NCBI GenBank assembly: GCA_018907035.1
Contig: JACCIC010000226.1
Span: 669,001 to 733,000 of the forward strand
DNA: 64,000 nucleotides
Origin: Sycobia sp. Sy_11
Taxonomy: Eukaryota > Arthropoda > Insecta > Hymenoptera > Epichrysomallidae
Direction of reading: 5' to 3'
The notes under the pieces are model-generated. The model worked only from the letters and a program-made list of their open reading frames with translations, ran no database searches and was not told the origin of the DNA. Positions within the stretch are counted from its first letter, which is position 1, and each line of letters opens with the position of its first letter. Of this stretch, positions 34,207-46,853 are shown piece after piece. The translations under genes and the position numbers were made by a program.

Positions 34207-36314
34207 ACTATGAAACCACTATAGAGGAGATCGCAACACAACTGAACAAGCTAAAAATTTCTTCAATGAAAACAAAATACGCGCGGCATTCAAAAAATAT
34301 GAATATACCCTTCAACTGGAAGATCTTATGGACTATAAAAAATACTGCGTCCTAGCAAAGAAACTTTTAAAAATAAAAGAAAAGAGTCGTTCCAAAAGTG
34401 CGCAGAAAGTCTGAACGACCAGTCAAACCCAAACTATGTATGGAATATGTGCAAAGTGTTTAAAAATAAGTGGGTTAAAGTTATTGAAAACTTAGGGTCT
34501 CGAAATATCCAACAAAAAAGCGGTTGCATCAGCTTTTACCAAAATCAGTTCTCCTTGGGTACCGATAGACCCCGACTATATGCCATATTGTCAACAAAAT
34601 AGCTCACTAAGTACAGCAGTATCGTTATTTGAATTCAACTGCGTCCTAAATTTGAAAAAAGCCAAAGGCACGCCAGGCATGGACGGGTTAGATTTTAATT
34701 GCTGCAAAAAATTCCAGTAAAATCGAAGCTACTACTACTCGAAATTTTCAACGAAATGTTGCTCAAAAACTGCTGTCCAGATAGTTTGAAGTACGAATTC
34801 ATTCATTTCATACCAAAGGCCGACGGACAGAGTGTGCGACCAATCTCTCTCACGTCCTGTACGTACAAACATCTAGAAACTCTAATAGAAAATCGTATAC
34901 AATGGTGGATAGAACACAATAAACTACTGCCCAATAATCAAAACGCTGTCTGCAAAGGACAATTCTCTCTTAATAACCTAGCAAATCTAACTCTAATAGT
35001 CAAAAATGTTTTAACAGCCAAAGCGGAAATAATAGCAGCTTTTTGGATGTGCAAGCAGCATATAACAACGTTAACATTCGTCTTCTACTTAACAAAGTCG
35101 CTGCCGCGGGAATTCCAGAAAATTTAGTACACTTCATCAAAGTCTTGACCTATAAAAGAATCATCACAACTGAAGGACTTGGTGAAGAATAACGCCGAGT
35201 ATACAAAGGCGTTCCGCAAGGAGGAGTGCTCAGCCCTCTGCTATACATTTTGTATATTGCTGAAATTGGCAACGAAATTTCCAAGTCTGCAACAGTGTTA
35301 TTGCAGATGATATCGTTGTCTATACACGTTTTAAAACCGCACAAAGAGGAATAAACAGCATCGAAAAAGCTATCTTCTCCATACAATCAAAGTTGTACCA
35401 ATTAGGCCTTGATCTCGCTCCCGATAAGATTAAAATTATCCACTTTAATAACAAAAAAAAAGCAATCAGGTTCCCTACAAATAAAAATAGACAGCCTAAA
35501 CATCAAATCCATTGCACCTACGCTATGTTTTATAAATAAAACATTTGAACGCAAAATAACGATATGTCAATTTTCACAGATGGAAGCAAAGTTGCAGAAG
35601 GCGTTGGCCCAGCCTTAATTTGCCGGGAAAATGATTCTGTTATTATGCGCAGTATAAACAGCAGGGCATCTATATACACAGCTGAAAGTATTGCAATATA
35701 TGATGCCATGAATCTGGCACTAAAATTTAAACATCACAACATTAATATATGCAGCGACTCTCTAAGTATGCTACAAGCTCTTATAAATACAAGAAACACT
35801 AAAAATGTGAACAGGTACTTCGTAGAAATTAAAAAAAAAAATATTATATTTCACAACATCTCCCAATTCAATATAAAATTTTACTGTTTTCTGCACACTG
35901 TGGCATTATAGGAAATGAATAAACTGCACTACATAAAAAACTGCACTACAGGAAAAATTTATGTTCAACAATATTACAAAAAACTAAAGAAAATTTCATG
36001 GTTTCCACCGTTTACGCGCAATTCCACCGTTTACGCGAAAACCATTACCATTTGACATCTTCTCTGGCACGAATGAACATAGTGCGAAGCTCAGAGTGTA
36101 GATGCGGCTCACCCAACGAAGATATAAATCACGTTCTTTGGGATTGTAAATTATACACCAAAGACAGATGTCAACTACTAAAAGATCTTGTGACACTTCA
36201 ATACTCTCCTCTTATTAATATAGAAACACTGATTAAAGAATCGAGTGTACTAGCCTATAAGCTTGTAGCATTATTCATAAAAGCAAGTAATTTAAAGGTG
36301 TACATAAATTAATA
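34207..36314 (+). pseudogene. I-clade LINE ORF2 remnant (RT and RNase H), endonuclease missing
   Basis: After a linker, RT segments appear in order: KGTPGMDGLDF, FIHFIPKADGQSVRPISLTS, KHLETLIENRI, VYKGVPQGGVLSPLLYILYI and, after a shift, VIADDIVVYT near 35300. An RNase H domain follows: IFTDGSKVAEGVG, YTAESIAIYDA and ICSDSLSMLQAL at 35564-35790. The C-terminal RLRENHYHLTSSLARM and CRCGSPNEDINHVLWDC zinc-like motif ends at 36312. The apurinic-type endonuclease normally found at the N-terminus is absent. Several stops and shifts make it dead. Confidence 0.82.
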
Positions 36315-36476
36315 ACGATATGTTCATATAAGAGCGAAATATTACTAAATAAATGTTGTTATCTATGTAAATGGAAATATTGTATTATCGTATCATAAAT
36401 ATATTTAGCTACATGTATTGTATGCCTGATATAAGTCATATATGTGATTTCAAAGGCCAATAAATGAAAAAAAGTG
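36315..36476 (+). repeat. 3' UTR and tail of the I-clade LINE
   Basis: Ends ATGTGATTTCAAAGGCCAAT + AAATGAAAAAAAG. A very similar 3' end closes the small insertion at 47.11 kb. Confidence 0.5.
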
Positions 36477-37947
36477 TAATTGAACATGTATCTTTTCATC
36501 TGGGAGTTTATTTATTCAACACCTCGATTACACTAAAGGTTCTTTCGAGAAACCTCCCCCCCTCTACCTTCCAGGGTATTCTACTTTGAGCGTTTTACGC
36601 GGTAGGCGCGAATAAAAAGTTCCACTCTGCCGAAGTCCCGCTACATGGAATAGAAACCTATATCCGCACAGGCTTCGGAGGACGTGGAGGGGTTATAAAC
36701 GAAACGTGTGTATGTACGCCAACATCCCCCTGCCGAAAGTCGAATTTCCAAAGAGACTTTTATGTCGTTCATTGATAGACCGTATATATAAAACCACCTC
36801 TACCGAGGGCTAGCTTGTAAAGCTGTAGCGAACCAATAAGGATCTCTGATAGATGCAATGCGGAGAACAAATTCTTTTGCTATTCGTTACACACGCTTGG
36901 GTGTAAATGAAAGGGGAGACGATTCAAACAGGTAAATGGAGCAAATGAGGAAGATAGTGAAATCGAAGAGCTGTCGTAGAATACAGTAATTGTTCATTTT
37001 CAATATCGAACTGATGCTAATTTGATATGTTTATCGCTTAGACGCGCTTTTTCCTGTGATATTCAATAAAAAGTTAGCCGCTTTTTAAAATATTTAAATT
37101 ACCCCAATTTAGAATTCAAAAGTAACTTCGTCTACGTATTTCATATGTAAAAATGCTAAAGTTGCGCTAAGCCGACTTCGAACCCGTGCTATCTACATCC
37201 TTTCTACCTCGCTATACAAAAAAAGTTTCTTTGTAAAAATATTTTTGCAAATCTATTCATTTTTAAATTATGAAAAACATCTTCCTAATAAAAGTAAAAA
37301 CATACATGAATTCTTTTACGATACTAGATCACCTAGTATCTAGTATATACTAATAAAATATTAATAATAAGGTTCAGTCTTTTTACTTTTAACGTAGATA
37401 TTAAAGATGATGGTATTTTTTGAATCGTGGAACTATATATAGAACTTTGACTATCTTGTAATCTCTCAACAACTAATTTGTTCTGTTAAATAAATTATAA
37501 ATGAAAAATTAGTTTTGTTAAGTATGGTTTGTAAGACATTAAACTTTTATCCAGTCTCTTTTTGTTCTTTTTATTTCCTCGCCAGCTGTAAATGGAAAAT
37601 TTTAGTCGATCCATCCTCCGTTTCCCGACAGCTACTGTCTTTGATATTGCTCCAGCTATTTCCGAGTTTATCTTCCACTATGAAACTTACGTACACCTCA
37701 ATAATCTAGTAAATCTGTGCAACACCATGTCTATTTCATTTAAGAGGCTGAGTATCTAACTGATAGACGTTGCAGTCCACGATTTTGCGTTATCGAAATA
37801 TATATAATTTATATAATATTCAATATTTTTAGATACAACGTATAAGAATGTGCAAAGTATGGGTATTAATAAAATAGTGTAACGAACAACCTTTGTACAC
37901 AACTACGTTTCAATACAAATTCTGTATATCTTCTATATTGTAATATA
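36477..37947. other. Non-coding sequence
   Basis: No gene recognised. A GC-richer segment (36540-36740) has no convincing frame. Confidence 0.4.
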
Positions 37948-38460
37948 CAGTCAGTCAAATAAGAGCGTGTTCGACTTTACTGACAGGTAATGAAAGAATT
38001 CACTCTAATTCTTTCATGAGCCGATAGAGGGAAGCTTTGTCCTTGATGTATTGTCGACTATGATTCAGTTGTCGTTGATATTTTAAAATAGAATCGTGTT
38101 AAACGCCACGATTGCTAAGGACGCGTCGCGCTACGAGGCTGTATTCCTTTGGATCCACCCTAAAGGTCTTAAAATGGCACAATCAGTGGCTGCTAAATAT
38201 ATCAGAAAGTCGAAGGCATTTGTACAGAAATGGGAATAGCGATATGAAGTGGCTAAAAATGTCGATGATTTACCAGAACGTGGCTCGATAGGAAAAATGG
38301 ACAAAAAAGAAGGAAGAAAGAATAGTTTTCGTGGAAGCCTACTGTAACATTGCGGCAAGAACAAGCAAAATGAATGGCAAAAGTTTTAGATATATCCTAC
38401 GAAACTAACCGAACCCACTTCGTACTCATGGCTTGGAATTATATATTATATAAATTAAGA
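37948..38460 (+). mobile_element. Tc1-like element, 5' fragment
   Basis: Begins right after TA with CAGTCAGTCAAATAAGAGCG, a Tc1-type terminal repeat. The N-terminal transposase follows in pieces: RYEAVFLWIHPKGLKMAQSV, AAKYIRKSKAFVQKW, a TAG, then RYEVAKNVDDLPERGSIGKM. These are the paired-like helix-turn-helix domains. The catalytic part is absent. Confidence 0.75.
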
Positions 38461-39217
38461 CGACCACATTCTTACGTGAGAAACTGCTAATAAGTAAATA
38501 AATAAATAAATAACTAAATAAATAATTAATTAATCGATTAAATAAATAATTAATTAAATAATTAATTAATTAACTAAATAAATAATTAAATAAATAAATC
38601 AATAAATATATGTATATATACAAAGTATTATAGAAATTTCAAATATACTTCAATTAATTTTTTTTCCGAATTATAGATCATAACAATGATAAAAGTTTCA
38701 AACACAACATAAAAAATACTTTTCTACCTTATTTCATAGAATATTACTTTTTTCAATATCAGTTAAATAGTGAAATTATTCTCAAAACAAAATTGCTGTT
38801 GAATTACTTGAATAAAATTTAATTAAAAAAAGAAAGAATTTAATTTCGTGTACGTGCATATTTTTTTCCAAAAATAAACATAAAAAGGGGGACAAAAGTT
38901 TTCGCTCCTCTCTTTTTTTCATTGAATTTTCATTATTGTCCTCTATGCTTGAGAGAAGAGGAAGAGCGAGGGGAAAACATAAATCTGAACATAATGAATC
39001 CGCTTTTCCGTTTCATGGGCAATGCTAGTCACGTTTACTCTCTATCTCAGTTCCCCTTCCGCCGAAAAAAGGGAAAAGAAAATGAAGGTTAGGAAAAGGG
39101 TTGAAGGCTTTAATTTAGAAAAGGTTAAAATCTTGCCAAACGGAGAAATAAAATCAGAAATAACTGTTCACTCCTATTAAAACAAGTATTGATATAAAGC
39201 TAAAATAAAATAAAATA

Positions 39218-39220
<3 letters not shown>
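38461..39220. other. Non-coding, with AAAT tetranucleotide microsatellite
   Basis: (TAAA)n/(TAAT)n at about 38490-38610, then AT-rich sequence and a GA-rich patch; no gene. Confidence 0.5.
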
Positions 39221-39278
<58 letters not shown>

Positions 39279-39315
39279 CAAGTGGTGAAGTAGTGAACAT
39301 TAAAGCAAAATAATT

Positions 39316-39355
<40 letters not shown>
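39221..39355. repeat. Two (TA)n microsatellites
   Basis: TA runs at about 39225-39277 and 39319-39354, separated by 41 bp. Confidence 0.95.
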
Positions 39356-39358
<3 letters not shown>

Positions 39359-39440
39359 CTGGAATTGTTGGTAAAGTAACTTCCTATGTTTCCATTTTTT
39401 TGTTGAATTGAAAAAAAATCTATATAGTCTATATCCTTCC
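39356..39440 (+). repeat. Fragment of the 55.6-56.7 kb repeat family
   Basis: ATTGTTGGTAAAGTAACTTC and CTATGTTTCCATTTTTTTGT correspond, after a dinucleotide run, to CGTTGGTAAAGTGATTACCT and AATTTGCCAATTTTTTATAT at 56.51 kb. Confidence 0.45.
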
Positions 39441-40426
39441 GAAGACGATATAGAACGCACATTTCCAATTTCCGACTAAGCGTTTGCATTATAGCTTTTT
39501 TATTTCACGTGTTGACATAAAAAACATGCTTTCTCTTTACTAACTCACAAAATCGATTTGTATGAAAAATTTCATTTTTTCGAGGGTCTTTGTCAAAGAA
39601 TCGTTTTTACTCTTTTATTATAGAGTTTCATAAACAGTTGGACCAACGGACCCGACACCAAATTAAACGAAACAACGTAGAAAGCAACCTGCTCTTTTCA
39701 ATCGCGTCAAAAGAACACGAGTTTAAAGGGTAGAAGCCCACGGCTGGGGTCCTACGTGGCACGCGGAGCGTCTGGAATAAACGAGCAAAATTACGCGGCT
39801 CGACCGCCATCAAAAGCTACTACGATGAGGGCCTGAGAGGGAGAGGAGGCACTGGAAAATGTAACAATACTTTAACAGTGAAGCTCGTCTTCAAAACTTG
39901 CTGCCAGCGCGGTGCGGCAACAATCAAAACAAACTTATTCAGGCTCTGTTGCTTGCGGAGCGGAAAGCTCTATAACCTCGCTAAGCGAGGCTGGGCGGCA
40001 GGGGCTGGGAGGCTAAAAATAAAGAAAGGCGCGTGAAAATACTGGCGTAAACATAGTAAAGCAGTAGTGCGATCTTAGATGTCGAGGTGTGATTATGTAT
40101 ACATGTAGATAAACAGCGAGGGAAACTTATGTAAACGCCTCAGATTCGTGACGAGCTTTCAATATTATTTTCGATTATCTTCGATGCCGTTCGGAAGTGG
40201 CTTATATAGCTGAGTCGTTTTATTTATATTCTTTAATGCGAAGTAAAAAATTTATTTTCAAAGCAAAGCATGCTCCGAAACAAAACGACCAAATAGCGCG
40301 CACTTGCATTCATCAATCTCGGTAGAGTCTAGTAGGCACGTATATAAAAAAGTATATAAAAGTCCTAACAGCACAAAAAACATTTCTAAAATCTTGTTTT
40401 TGATAATAACATATTTATCCGAGATA
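39441..40426. other. Non-coding sequence
   Basis: Moderately GC-rich between 39610 and 40060; no convincing frame on either strand. Confidence 0.35.
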
Positions 40427-40650
40427 AGCGATGGCTAGATCACTGGAGCGAAGGAGCAGTAATGGGGAATAGGGAGTTGTAATTGGGCCGTCCGAGGTCA
40501 AGCAGTGGAGTCGGACGATTGACACAGTACAGCGGTAAAAATGTACGTATGCGTTTTGTGTACAGACACATCGTATACCTCCGTCCCTGAGTAGAACCAA
40601 ATAGGGGTGCATAAATGAAGCGACGTTAAATAACATAAAAATATATATTT
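40427..40650 (+). mobile_element. tRNA-derived SINE, diverged copy
   Basis: Shares the body of the SINE at 48.78 kb: GATTGACACAGTACAGCGGT, CATCGTATACCTCCGTCC, CTGAGTAGAACCAAATA and GCGACGTTAAATAACATAAA. The head (GATGGCTAGATCACTGGAGC) is a damaged A-box region and the B box is degraded. Confidence 0.65.
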
Positions 40651-41437
40651 CTCCAATCATTGACGAATTATTTTTCATATATTTGAAAAATATTCAAATA
40701 TCTTATCGTTAAAATATTTGAATGCAATATTTTAGACAATTATTTTTAAACATTATTTCGAAATTTAGAAATATATGACGATTATTATAATACAATTTTG
40801 GAAGATTAAATTTTTTTTTTATAAAATATAGTGCATCTATATTTCTAAATAAGTTGAATTAATAACTTTCGTGTTTACGAAGTTATTGTCGAAGATGTAA
40901 CGAAATCTTCATTTCGTACATTTTCAGCGCATTCAATAAAGAATATCTTTTAAAAGACCCTTACAAAATTAGATGTTGACGTTCTCAGTAATACATAATT
41001 ATCAAACCATACAAAAGCGTTTGATCGTTCGGCAAAGAACATTTTCGCCACTTACCCTGAAAAAATTTTATTTAAATATATAGTAATTCATTTTATAAAA
41101 ATGTTAGCACAATTAATCTTTATGTGTATATATTAGAAATTTTTTTAAATATTTTATCCTAAATATAAATTTTAAAAATATTTTATCAATATTTATATGG
41201 AATAGTTTATACATGTTAACAAAATATTCTTAAAACTGCTTAGCAGTATTTTAAATTTATTTGGAAGTACATAAAATATTTAAAATATTTATGAGACATG
41301 ATAACAGATAATAAAGCGATTGTAAAATTGCAATGATCACAATTGTAAGCATTTGCAGATGATTTAATTTATCATTGATTCTGTTTAGCTATTCGAAATC
41401 AACCATTGGTTTTCGGACAAATACATATAATAAAATT
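40651..41437. other. Non-coding sequence
   Basis: Very AT-rich; nothing recognised. Confidence 0.4.
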
Positions 41438-42051
41438 ATTTAAATTAATAAATATTTTTTGATTGGTCTTACAGTCCAATCAATTCAATCTAAAAATAAA
41501 ATAAAAATAAAAAAAAAAATAAAAAAAAATAAAAAAATAACATAAAAATTAAAAATTAAAATTAAATTAAAAATTAAATTAAAATTATAATGATAGTCAG
41601 ATTGTCCTTGTTTACATTCACCCCCGTAGACTAATCTGAAAATAAAATATTAGCTGAAAAAATTCTTTGTTAGTAAAGTGCAGTCTGACTGTCCCCAACA
41701 CCCTTACCTAATTGAAGACTTGTCCATGTGTAGAGGGGGAATTTCTATTTAATTTACTAAATTTGGTGGTAGGGATGGGTATATATAGATTAGAATATAA
41801 GGTTTAGATTAGTCCCTGATGAGGAGCCGTAGCGAGCTCGAAACGTTAAAAAAAAGGACAAGTCTTCAATTAGGTAAGGGTGTTGGGGACAGTCAGACTG
41901 CACTTTACTAACAAAGAATTTTTTCAGCTAATATTTTATTTTCAGATTAGTCTACGGGGGTGAATGTAAACAAGGACAGTCTGACAGTCATTATAATTTT
42001 AATTGAATTTTTAATTTAATTTTTATTTTTAATTTTTATTTTATTTTTATT

Positions 42052-42083
<32 letters not shown>

Positions 42084-42185
42084 ATTTTATTTTTAGATTG
42101 AATTGATTGGACTGTAAGACCAATAAAAAAAATATTTATTAATTTGTATATGGGCAGTCGACAAAAGTACAATTCAATTGTTTTA
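41438..42185. repeat. Penelope-like termini as a large inverted repeat (snap-back)
   Basis: The left arm (about 41440-41735) begins TTAATAAATATTTTTTGATT + GGTCTTACAGTCC and runs through TTGTTTACATTCACCCCCGT and AGTAAAGTGCAGTCTGACTG to CTTACCTAATTGAAGACTTG. The right arm (about 41855-42150) repeats all of it in reverse with only small changes. The 120-bp centre holds the family's GGGTATATATAGATTAGAAT leader and a hammerhead core in plus orientation. There is no coding sequence. Confidence 0.8.
41810..41860 (+). ncRNA. Hammerhead ribozyme-like motif with A-tract insertion
   Basis: TAGTCC (41810-41815), CTGATGA (41816-41822), stem II GAGC/GCTC around loop CGTAGCGA, then GAAACGTT (41840-41847). 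The GGAC that should follow directly is displaced by eight A residues (41848-41855), so stem I is disrupted. Otherwise it is identical in layout to the copy at 46.85 kb. Confidence 0.6.
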
Positions 42186-42449
42186 AAATAAAATTATTTG
42201 CTGTAACTCTCCCAAATGTCTTAAATTCATTTTTTTTATGATTTATGTTTCCATAAAATATTTATTATACTTATTATAAGTTCTTCTGTAAAAATAATGA
42301 ATTGGAAAAGGAATATTCGCATGATTATCTCAATCAACCAACGTAGTTATCTTTCTTATTCATATCAATGAGGCGATAAGCCGGCGATGTGTGTTCAGCC
42401 CAAAAATTACAACATCCAAGTCTATTAGTCTCTAACGTTTTTCTAGAAA
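42186..42449. other. Non-coding sequence
   Basis: Continues the family flank (CAGTCGACAAAAGTACAATT) for 30 bp and then has no recognisable content. Confidence 0.4.
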
Positions 42450-42481
42450 AACACACACGCACACACACACGCACGCGCGCG

Positions 42482-42546
<65 letters not shown>

Positions 42547-42556
42547 ACACACACAT
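42450..42556. repeat. (CA)n/(CG)n microsatellite
   Basis: CA repeats with an internal run of about 8 CG steps (GCGCGCGCGCGC), a potential Z-DNA tract. Confidence 0.95.
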
Positions 42557-42949
42557 TAACCCTCGACTTGCAAGGTAATTTACTACGCTCGTTATGAGAA
42601 TGTTTATTTGCTCAGATTGCGCGGAGTAAGCAGCAGCGTCCCTGCGCAACGCCCCTGCGCAGTCGTCATGCTAATGAAGAAAGGGGACAAAAATTTTCCT
42701 CTTCCAGATGAAATCCTGAAAGGGAACGACGGAGCGGCAGTAAAAGACTCCGTACGTCGCAGGAGAAAAAATTTGACTAGCGGGGGAGTTAATTTTACTC
42801 AGTGTCATGAAACTTTCGGGGGATTATTTCACCTGTTTTTGTCTTTATATATACATAACGCAGTCGACCGTAATTTGAATTAGACGGAAAGGAACGTTTC
42901 GAGGAGATGAGAGAAAAAAGTTCAAAGAATTCTTTTAATTAATTTTAAA
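42557..42949. other. Non-coding sequence
   Basis: A short plus-strand frame at 42608-42883 has no recognisable domain; not called as a gene. Confidence 0.3.
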
Positions 42950-42959
42950 ATATTATCTA

Positions 42960-43032
<73 letters not shown>
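42950..43032. repeat. (CT)n(TA)n compound microsatellite
   Basis: About 10 CT units passing into about 26 TA units. Confidence 0.95.
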
Positions 43033-43034
<2 letters not shown>

Positions 43035-43062
43035 CCGTTCTCGTAAATATTTAAAACATGTA

Positions 43063-43309
43063 CACTGAGAAAAAAATATCTGTTATCAAGTAAATATTTA
43101 CTTGTTTTCTACCAAGTAAATTATTTTCTTAAATTGAGAAACCATTTTCTTAAATCAAGGAAGTATTTACTTAATACAAGAAGATTTCACTTGAATCAAA
43201 CCACGTACTCTTAAATCTAGTGAATATTTTCTTAATTTAAGAAAATGATTTACTTGGTATAAAACAAGTAAATATTTATACTTGATATCGGAAAATATTT
43301 TATTCAGTG
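43063..43309. mobile_element. MITE with CACTGA termini and TA target duplication
   Basis: 247 bp bounded by CACTGAGAAAAAAATAT and AAATATTTTATTCAGTG, with TA on both sides. The interior is a long imperfect palindrome: CAAGTAAATATTTACTTG and ACCAAGTAAATTATTTTC on the left mirror GAAAATGATTTACTTGGT and ACAAGTAAATATTTATACTT on the right. Termini and TA target suggest mobilisation by a Tc1/mariner-type transposase. Confidence 0.75.
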
Positions 43310-43311
43310 TA

Positions 43312-44532
43312 TGAAGATAATTTTGTTATACAAGATATTGTTTATTATTTTTAACGAATTTACCGATTGAGTTTAACTGAATTAAATGTAAAATTCAATT
43401 TAAAAATTTCAAAGAATCAATGCACTATAAAGTGAAATTTTTTTAAACTGTCGTTCGTTATTATTCAATATATTGATGGAAGTATAAACATAAAATTTTA
43501 AACAATGTACTCAAGTTGAGGGTAGTTTTCAGTTAATGATAAATTGATTGCGTTGCGAGACTTGGTGAAACACCTTTAAATAAATAAAATATAATATTGA
43601 GAGAAATATATCTCTTTCGCAGACATGGATAGCTCAAAAGGAATAATTCACGAACGAATCGCATAGTCCTTTTTCGATGCATATACTTACATACGTATCT
43701 AACGAGTTCAAATTTATCCAACCAATATTAGAATACCACGGACAGTATGTCTGGCAAGTAAGTCAGTTGACGGGTCGATCACAGGAACAAGAATTAGTTT
43801 CGACTCGGAAAGCATCTAAAGTCCAACTATATTTTGGTCGATATAATATAATTTGGCAATTAATTTGAAATAATTAAATCTGATTAAATCGTATTAAAAT
43901 TGCAAAATGAATTTATCAATAATATATGTCGATCTCCCGTTCGCGTATAAGATAACTATTTTTCAAGAAACAATGCACTTAGTCAAAATGCGAGAGGATG
44001 GGTATCTAATATAAAAACAAATTAATGAATATTCACGAACATGTACGCTTTATCCGAAATCAATTTTAAAAATCTCGTAAAGCACGAGATTTAAAGAGAA
44101 GTGTATGCCAACCAGCGACGTATCACGCTGCAACGATCATACGACACTATAATCTTAAGGTAGTACAGTTTTATAATATTAAGATCATTTAGAAGATATT
44201 TATATATAGAAAATTCTATATTCGGTATTGCATCCTTATCCGTTATGTGCCTGATAAAATAATGATGATTGCACAGGAGTAATGAAATTATATAACAAAA
44301 GAATTTCCTCAATCTCTCCAATAAGTATTAAAAAATATATAATTCAGTAATTCGTATTAAACTGGTTTAATCAACAAACGCGTTTAATTTTTTCGTTTAA
44401 CTTGAGTAAACAAGTGAAGAAAATATGGCTTACATCGTATTATAACAAATTATCGGGCGCACCGAAAAATCCCCCAGATTCCTGCTAAAGCAGCAACTTT
44501 GCAACAATAATCGTATGTGATTCCAATACTAC

Positions 44533-44581
<49 letters not shown>

Positions 44582-44790
44582 TCAATTCCGACTATATCCT
44601 AAATCGCGAAAGACTATACTTCAGTAAAGTGTGCGTCTTTCATTGATTTTTCCTTTTTCACCCAGCGTCGTATACAATTATATACAAATATTCGTTCTAT
44701 ACATAGAAAACAAGAGACTCGCACGAGCTATATTGTATGCCTTACTTTGCTTAGGATTTACGAAGCAAAGGTAGCGAAGGTAGAAAAAGT

Positions 44791-44824
<34 letters not shown>

Positions 44825-45316
44825 TGAGTGAGTGAGAGAGCGAGTGAGCGAAGGACGGAGAGGGCGGGATAAAAAAGAAACGAGGAGGGTAATTGCGACC
44901 GTTTTTCAAGCCCCCGCCTTAGTTACTTCTATATATATGTATTTACCCGCTTTCTCCTCTACTCGGAGGTAATTGTGCAGAAACGTGTTGACAAGGTATT
45001 TTTCTGAAATTTTCGCCACGCTCTCTTCGCATTCGTTTAAACCGAGAGTTTGATATTTGGATGCCTTCTTTCGTATTTTACTTTTTTCATTGGATATATA
45101 TAGGTAACGAGCTGTGTTGGCAAATAAAAATGCGTCATTAATTCTTGGAATAATTCGTTTAGGGTGATTTTTTATTTCTCAATTTGAAAAAATAAATTTA
45201 TCAACTTTATCGCGGTCTGCCTATACAATTTCCCTTTGAGAAAATGTCTATAATCACAGCTTACTATTACAGAAAAGTTCTACATATTTATTTTCCCGAA
45301 ATAAATATATATATAT

Positions 45317-45381
<65 letters not shown>

Positions 45382-45893
45382 GAAAAATTCGCATTCGTAA
45401 ATGTTCATAAATTTTTGTTGGTAACTTGTTTGAAAAATAACTGAAAGGTAATCATTTTGCCCTGCATAAAATAAATTTTACCAAGTTAAACTTTAAGAAA
45501 GCTCTACGATCGCTAAGTGAAGACGAATATTTTAAAAAGTTCAAGACGATCTATCGAGAAATTAATTTAAAATTTTACAGTAAGATAGTTAATGTTAAGC
45601 TAAGTAGTTACTTCGTTATTCTTTGAATACTTACCGTGTCAGATTAGATTCCCGTTGATAATTTTACAAACTAATGTTATTTTTAGCATATTCTCGTAAT
45701 TAAAAGACTGATTTTCTAAATGATTATTTGTTTTATCACATCATTTTTCTTATAATATTTATATATTTACATAACGTGATTATAATTTAAATATTATAAA
45801 AATAGCTAATCGAAATAAAGACTAAAAAAGGACACAGCAAAAAATAAAACACAAGAGATCGCGAAATAGTTTTGAAAAATGTAGTATAATATA
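43312..45893. other. Non-coding with microsatellites
   Basis: (CT)n at about 44535-44576, (GA)n at 44793-44840 and TA/CA at 45307-45377. A GC-richer GA-rich patch around 44840-44900 has no convincing frame. No gene recognised. Confidence 0.4.
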
Positions 45894-46688
45894 ATGTTAA
45901 AATTGCTTTTTGAACCAATGATATTTAAGAGATATGTTGATGATATCTTTATAATTGTTCCAGAAGTTTTTGTAGATGAAATGGTGGATGTTTTTAATTC
46001 TGTACATGACAGAATTAAATTTACAAGGAAGGTTGAGGTTAATAGTCAGTTAAGTTTTCTGGACATTAATGTCATTAGATGTAGTAATAATAAGGTGAAA
46101 CTTAATTGGTACAGAAAGCCTACTTGGTCAGGTAGGTTTTTAGATTTTAATTCACACCACCAATTCAGAAACAAAATTGGAGCATTGAGGGGTGTCATTG
46201 ACAGAGCAATAAAATTGTTACATAAAGATTTTAGACAAAATAATTTACAGATAGTCAGAGAAACTTTCATTAATAATGGTCATCACACGAGTTGATGTTA
46301 ACAGATGATGTTAACATCTGAAAGAATTAAAAGAAATTTTCCAAAATATAACATTCAAATTTTCTTTAAAAATAGCAATCATTTGAGTAGGTTGTTTAAT
46401 AATTTCAAAGATAAGGATGATTTATGTTTAAAATCAGGAGTTGTTTACAAAATTAATTGTATGGATTGTAATAAATACTGTTTTGGACAAACAGGTAGAT
46501 ATTTAAAAAAGAGAATTTATGAACATAAATATAGTTTGCGTAGTTCACATATTACTTCCGGTTTCAGAGAGCATTGTTTAAAGTTTTTACATTCTTTTCA
46601 TTTTGAGAATGTGATTATTTTAGAGCATTGTATTAATAATAAGTATAAAAGGGAGAGTCTTGAAAGTATTCACATTTCCAAGAATTAA
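45894..46688 (+). pseudogene. Penelope-like element: RT C-terminal part and GIY-YIG endonuclease
   Basis: The frame starts inside the RT: FKRYVDDIFIIVP (motif C, YVDD), NSQLSFLDINVIR and WYRKPTWSGRFLDF with HHQFRNKIGALRGVIDRA, the typical Penelope thumb region. Two in-frame stops at 46293-46295 and 46299-46301 follow, in a locally duplicated GATGTTAACA. The same register continues with LTSERIKRNFPKYN and the endonuclease: SGVVYKINCMDCNKY, CFGQTGRYLKKRIYEHK and RESLESIHI. These cover the GIY-like and YIG-like strands, the catalytic Arg and a Glu, plus the Cys pair of Penelope endonucleases. RT motifs A and B are missing (5' truncation). Confidence 0.87.
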
Positions 46689-46853
46689 AATAATGTGAAT
46701 TTAATGTTAGAGTCTAGTAAATTAGATAACATTTATCATTCCTTATTAAATTGATTGGTTTTGAACATTTTTGTAGAGGCGGATTTTATATTTAATTTAG
46801 TAAATTTGGTAGTGGGGATAGGGTATATATAGATTAGAATATAAGGTTTATTT

